Shown here: piece by piece, positions 57,150-60,372 of the stretch
Position numbering within the stretch: the first letter of the stretch is position 1
Layout: each line of letters begins with the position of its first letter
DNA from: Gnetum montanum
Taxonomy: Eukaryota > Streptophyta > Gnetopsida > Gnetales > Gnetaceae
Assembly: GCA_015680685.1 (NCBI GenBank)
Contig: MNCI01008305.1
Span: 390,197 to 450,568, forward strand
Reading direction: 5' to 3'
DNA: 60,372 nt
Made by a program: the position numbers and the translations under genes
The notes under the pieces: model-generated
Seen by the model: the letters and a program-made list of their open reading frames with translations, nothing else
What the model was told of the DNA's origin: nothing
The model's database searches: none

Positions 57150-60033
57150 CAACTTCTTGTAAAATAGTTGAAGATGTGATGAACTCTTAGATAGTGGTTG
57201 GAGTTGGAGGCTCCTATGGCTTTTATGATCCTTCATCCCATCCTAATGTTGTTGGAGGCTGAGGTTAACCTACTGCTGCTGCTATTGATGCCATAAGTTT
57301 AAAAGCATCTAATAGTACTTTCATCTTGTCTCCATTACTGTGGATCATAGATGGTTCATGCAACTTTATCGATGTGGGTTGGTGCAAGAATATCCCATTG
57401 GTATCACATTGAAGGAAATAATTCCTTCATGTTGATAAATAAGCCTACAAATGTTTTACATTTGATGTCAAACATCTTGACTAGGTTATGTAGTTCTTAG
57501 TAATCACTCATTCTTCTTACCAGCTTTTTAGCAAGAAATTGTTGATCAGTTAATTTACTCTTAAGCACTTCAAGCTCCCTATTGGTTGTCTTTAAATTTT
57601 TTCTTAGTCTCTTTCTGAAGTTAGAGTTTCACCTCATAAAATAAGTAGGAACTGGCAACTTTCTTTTCCAACACTATTCTTGATCTCCTTGCTATTAGCA
57701 TTACCAAGTTTGCATAACGAAGGTTGGAAAGCTCCATGTACTCCATCATCTCTTTAATTTGCAACTCCTTTAGGTGAATCTTTGTCTTGTTATACGCATT
57801 CAATCCATCAAAGATGGACTACCATATGTCATCTTGTTGTTGAAGTTGCTAGAGCACCTCATTCATCTTCACCTTTGCCAATTGGATTTCCTTTTCATTG
57901 ACTTTCTTCAGGAATTCAACTTGGTTCCTAGAGTGATTTTTCACCAATTCAAACTTTAGGACCTCATTTTTTCAATCGATTAGGTTAATTGTAGTCTACT
58001 AGTGAAGAGCTTAGACTTTCTCCATTGAGAGATTTCAATTTTCAATAGTTAACCTCGTTAGATCTAAGTTAACCATGGTGAGCTACGCCTACTACTGGCA
58101 TATGAACTTGATCATTTAATTCTTTTGTTGCTCAACATTTTGTAGGTGGTGGTTATTCCTAGTGAGAACCAAATTTTCTTTACAAACCTACGATAGGTCT
58201 TTGTTAGTGTTAAAAGCCATAGCTTTTAATAAGGATGCATTGAAGATCATTGCCTCCTTTGCATTCTCAGCCTCTTGATGTTTTTGTTGAAGTATTTGGA
58301 AATATTCATCTCTAGTAAGCTTAGGCCTAAGAATGGTAGGGCTGTATAAATGGACTCGTAAATTATTAAATTTGATAGCCAACCATCGATTGGATATAAT
58401 GGCCTCCTCTACTTATGAATTAACAATAAGTAACTTGTCCCTTATTTGAAGTAGCTATGGTTGGTTCACTATGATTTCATCAAAAAGATAAAAGATCTCC
58501 AAAAGTGGTTGCCCATCTCTAACTAGTATTTCCAACACCTCCTCGTGTTGGGCAGCCCTCATCCAATGACTTCTTGCTCTTGCAGATGCATGGATGTTTG
58601 CAATGGAAACAATGTTAGGTACAATTACTATCAGAGTATTCAAGGCTTTAGCTACCCTATCAGCCATCACATCCACTACTATATTTTGGTTGTTGTATGG
58701 CATAATCAAGACCATTGCCCCCTCACCTTCCTCCAACATGATGAATGAGCTTACAATATTCTGTAAAATCTCATGGAATGTTTGTCTAGGAATGGACACT
58801 ATGACCTCCTTGACATCTGGACTAGACTTGGTAGGCACTTGGTTCCTATGTGTAGAGAAGACATGGGTTGTTCCACTATCCAATTAGCTAATGATCCTTG
58901 TGACCTTATTGAGATAGCTCATAGATATATGGTAAATAGAGGACTCCACACCACCTATAGAGCCTTGTTGTTGCTACAGCTGATGCTCCTAAACTTTTTG
59001 GTTCTTTCAACAGCTGCGAGCACATTTGGTGTAGTCCTTAGGGTTGTAAGTGGTGATGGTGGCTACTCCTCTTCTTGTAGCTTTGCTAATACCTTGTCTT
59101 TCATCATTTTCTACCATGATGCAGTAAGAGCATGATGGACCATGTCATTAGAAAAATGATCTATGCCTCCCCTTTTTCATAGCTTTTGGATGAGACATGG
59201 AAAGGGGAGTGCCTTCCTTCAATTCTCATTTTTCTTAAAATGTTTCTTAATCTCTAGGAAAATGAGTTGGGGAAGGTTGACTGGGAACCTTCCACCCAAA
59301 GCAGTGCATGCTTGGGCAAAGAAAGTCATAACTATACTAGGTCTGACCACGAGGTTTGGATGATAAGCTGTAATTTTAAAGTATGCTCTCTCTACCTTTT
59401 TGAGAGCACTGTACTCCTTACAATCCAGCTCATAACATCATTGAACCTACTTCTTTTTAGCTTTTGGATCTACAAGTGTTAAGATGTTAGCCAATTTAGC
59501 CCTAGCATTTGATAACCTAAGGATCTTTGCAATGGCCTGAATCATGTAGGAGATGGTTATGTCTTTAATCTTTATTGATACATCTCTTTGTTGGTTGTTC
59601 CAAAAGACATAATTCTCCCACATGTACCATTCTCCACTATTGGAGAGAATGGGCAACATGGGAGACCCCTGCAATTGTATGTAGACTTTCTCCAATGCTA
59701 GCTCCAAGAAGGGTCCAAAATTTAACTCTTGAAGGATAGAACTTTGGACCTTCATGGTCTTGATCTTCTCTAAGAAAGCCTCTATGAGGGTGATCTCTAA
59801 TCTAGGCCTTGGCTTAGGAACATTGTCTTACCTGGAGTAGTTAGTTCCATGGTGGAAATCTATCAAATAGATTTCACTTTAGGCTCCTCTTGAAGTGGTC
59901 CTATGGCATGAGTTACCTTGGTTGCTTGTTCCTAAAGTTATTGTGGTTATTACTATTTTTTATACCTTTCTCTTCTAGGTTGCTTTTCCTTGGGCTATGA
60001 AGTCCCTCTCACTTGTGATCATTTAGGTGCCAT
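57150..60033 (-). pseudogene. Element E 3' ORF (MAPK ORF; coiled-coil protein)
   Basis: ATG at 60033 (MAPK, then a stop) directly after the acceptor GATTGTAG. Conserved parts include LQELNFGPFLELALEKVYIQ (59730), WYMWENYVFWNNQQRD (about 59640), AQHEEVLEILVRDGQPLLE (58550) and a coiled-coil stretch over 58400-57600. LPCPW is decayed to a YQWD-like form near 57395. The 5' and 3' ends are set by comparison with A, and the left end is approximate. Stops and frameshifts break it. Confidence 0.65.
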
Positions 60034-60372
60034 CTACAATCATAACATAACCCATGATTATCCCTTGAGTTCATAACTATTATTCTTTTAGATATCTTTC
60101 TTCATTAGATCTAGTTATGTTAACTTATTGGGTATTGAAATTTAATTATTTAGGCTCTCTTTAGGATTGTAGGCTAGATGTATTAATTTAATCTTATTTT
60201 ATTCTTGGCTAGTAGAGTTTGTATGGTGTTCTTAACCCTTTTGTAGTGATTATTTTTTAATATTATTTTATTGGGTTAACCATAGGGAGTTAGAAAAATT
60301 TCAAAAAAATTTGTACCAAAAACTAAAGGTATGTGTCCCCCACAATGTAGAGCTTACTTTTGGTAGCATAAG
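60034..60372 (-). other. Element E leader of the 3' ORF
   Basis: Non-coding, corresponding to the putative intron and leader of A and D. It has TTGTGGGGGAC on the minus strand at about 60340-60350, like the G-rich run in the leader of B. The internal promoter, if present, would lie just outside the window. Confidence 0.45.

Larger units (their letters stand above)
56356..60372 (-). mobile_element. Element E: Athila-like element, 3' LTR (right part) and 3' end of its body
   Basis: 56356-56968 completes the LTR begun at 42876 and ends ATATGTCATCA. ATGGGGGTA on the minus strand (56969-56977) is its polypurine tract. The 3' ORF follows at 57150-60033. The rest of the element, including pol and the 5' LTR, lies beyond the window. 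Confidence 0.85.

Overview
The window is nuclear DNA of a seed plant with a large, repeat-rich genome; a gymnosperm fits well but is not proven. One intact gene of the host is visible: a four-exon xyloglucan endotransglucosylase/hydrolase (XTH) on the minus strand at 6150-7873, in a comparatively repeat-poor first 10 kb. Nearly everything from 10.4 kb to the end is a nest of transposable elements. All their genes are broken by stops and frameshifts, and many of the stops look like C-to-T decay of Gln, Arg or Trp codons.

Layout. 1-616: end of a Ty3/gypsy LTR with an assembly gap in it. 2721-3489: a solo LTR with near-perfect 5-bp target duplications. 6150-7873: XTH. 10430-10870 and 42095-42570: two halves of the endonuclease domain of a plus-strand LINE. 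It is split by a minus-strand LINE (10880-11468, 32013-32467 and 41723-42085), which is itself split by two LTR elements, A and B. Element A (11474-32007, TSD GTGTG) is a full Athila-like Ty3/gypsy element on the minus strand. Element C (17831-25098, TSD ATCAT) sits inside the integrase gene of A. Element B (32473-41717) is a relative of A that has gag and a 3' ORF but no pol. Element D (43130-56350, TSD TGGAT) is another full Athila-like element, on the plus strand. D sits inside the 3' LTR of element E, whose body continues past the right edge.

How the parts relate. A, B, D and E share one architecture: LTRs of about 0.87-0.92 kb that end ...CTCATCA at the U5 side, a primer-binding site of tRNA-Asp type just inside (seen in A, B and D), a 3' polypurine tract with GTGGGGGTA (ATGGGGGTA in E), and a large extra ORF between pol and the 3' LTR. 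That ORF starts MAPK in A, D and E (MVLK in B). It encodes a domain resembling the 'putative plant transposon protein' family, followed by a long coiled-coil region, and reaches LPCPW near its C-terminus in A, B and D.

The most interesting signal is the region between pol and this ORF. In A, B and D it contains a promoter-like block that resembles the element's own LTR U3 (palindromic GATATC-type repeats or LTR-like sequence, then a TATA box). A G-rich leader and a putative 3' splice site directly before the ORF's ATG follow; the splice site is present in all four elements. B has lost pol yet kept this whole cassette. This suggests a separately transcribed, spliced 3' gene carried by both autonomous and non-autonomous family members. 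Element C belongs to a different, Tat/Ogre-like type: gag and protease only, no reverse transcriptase, and a U3 packed with tandem copies of a CG-rich motif.
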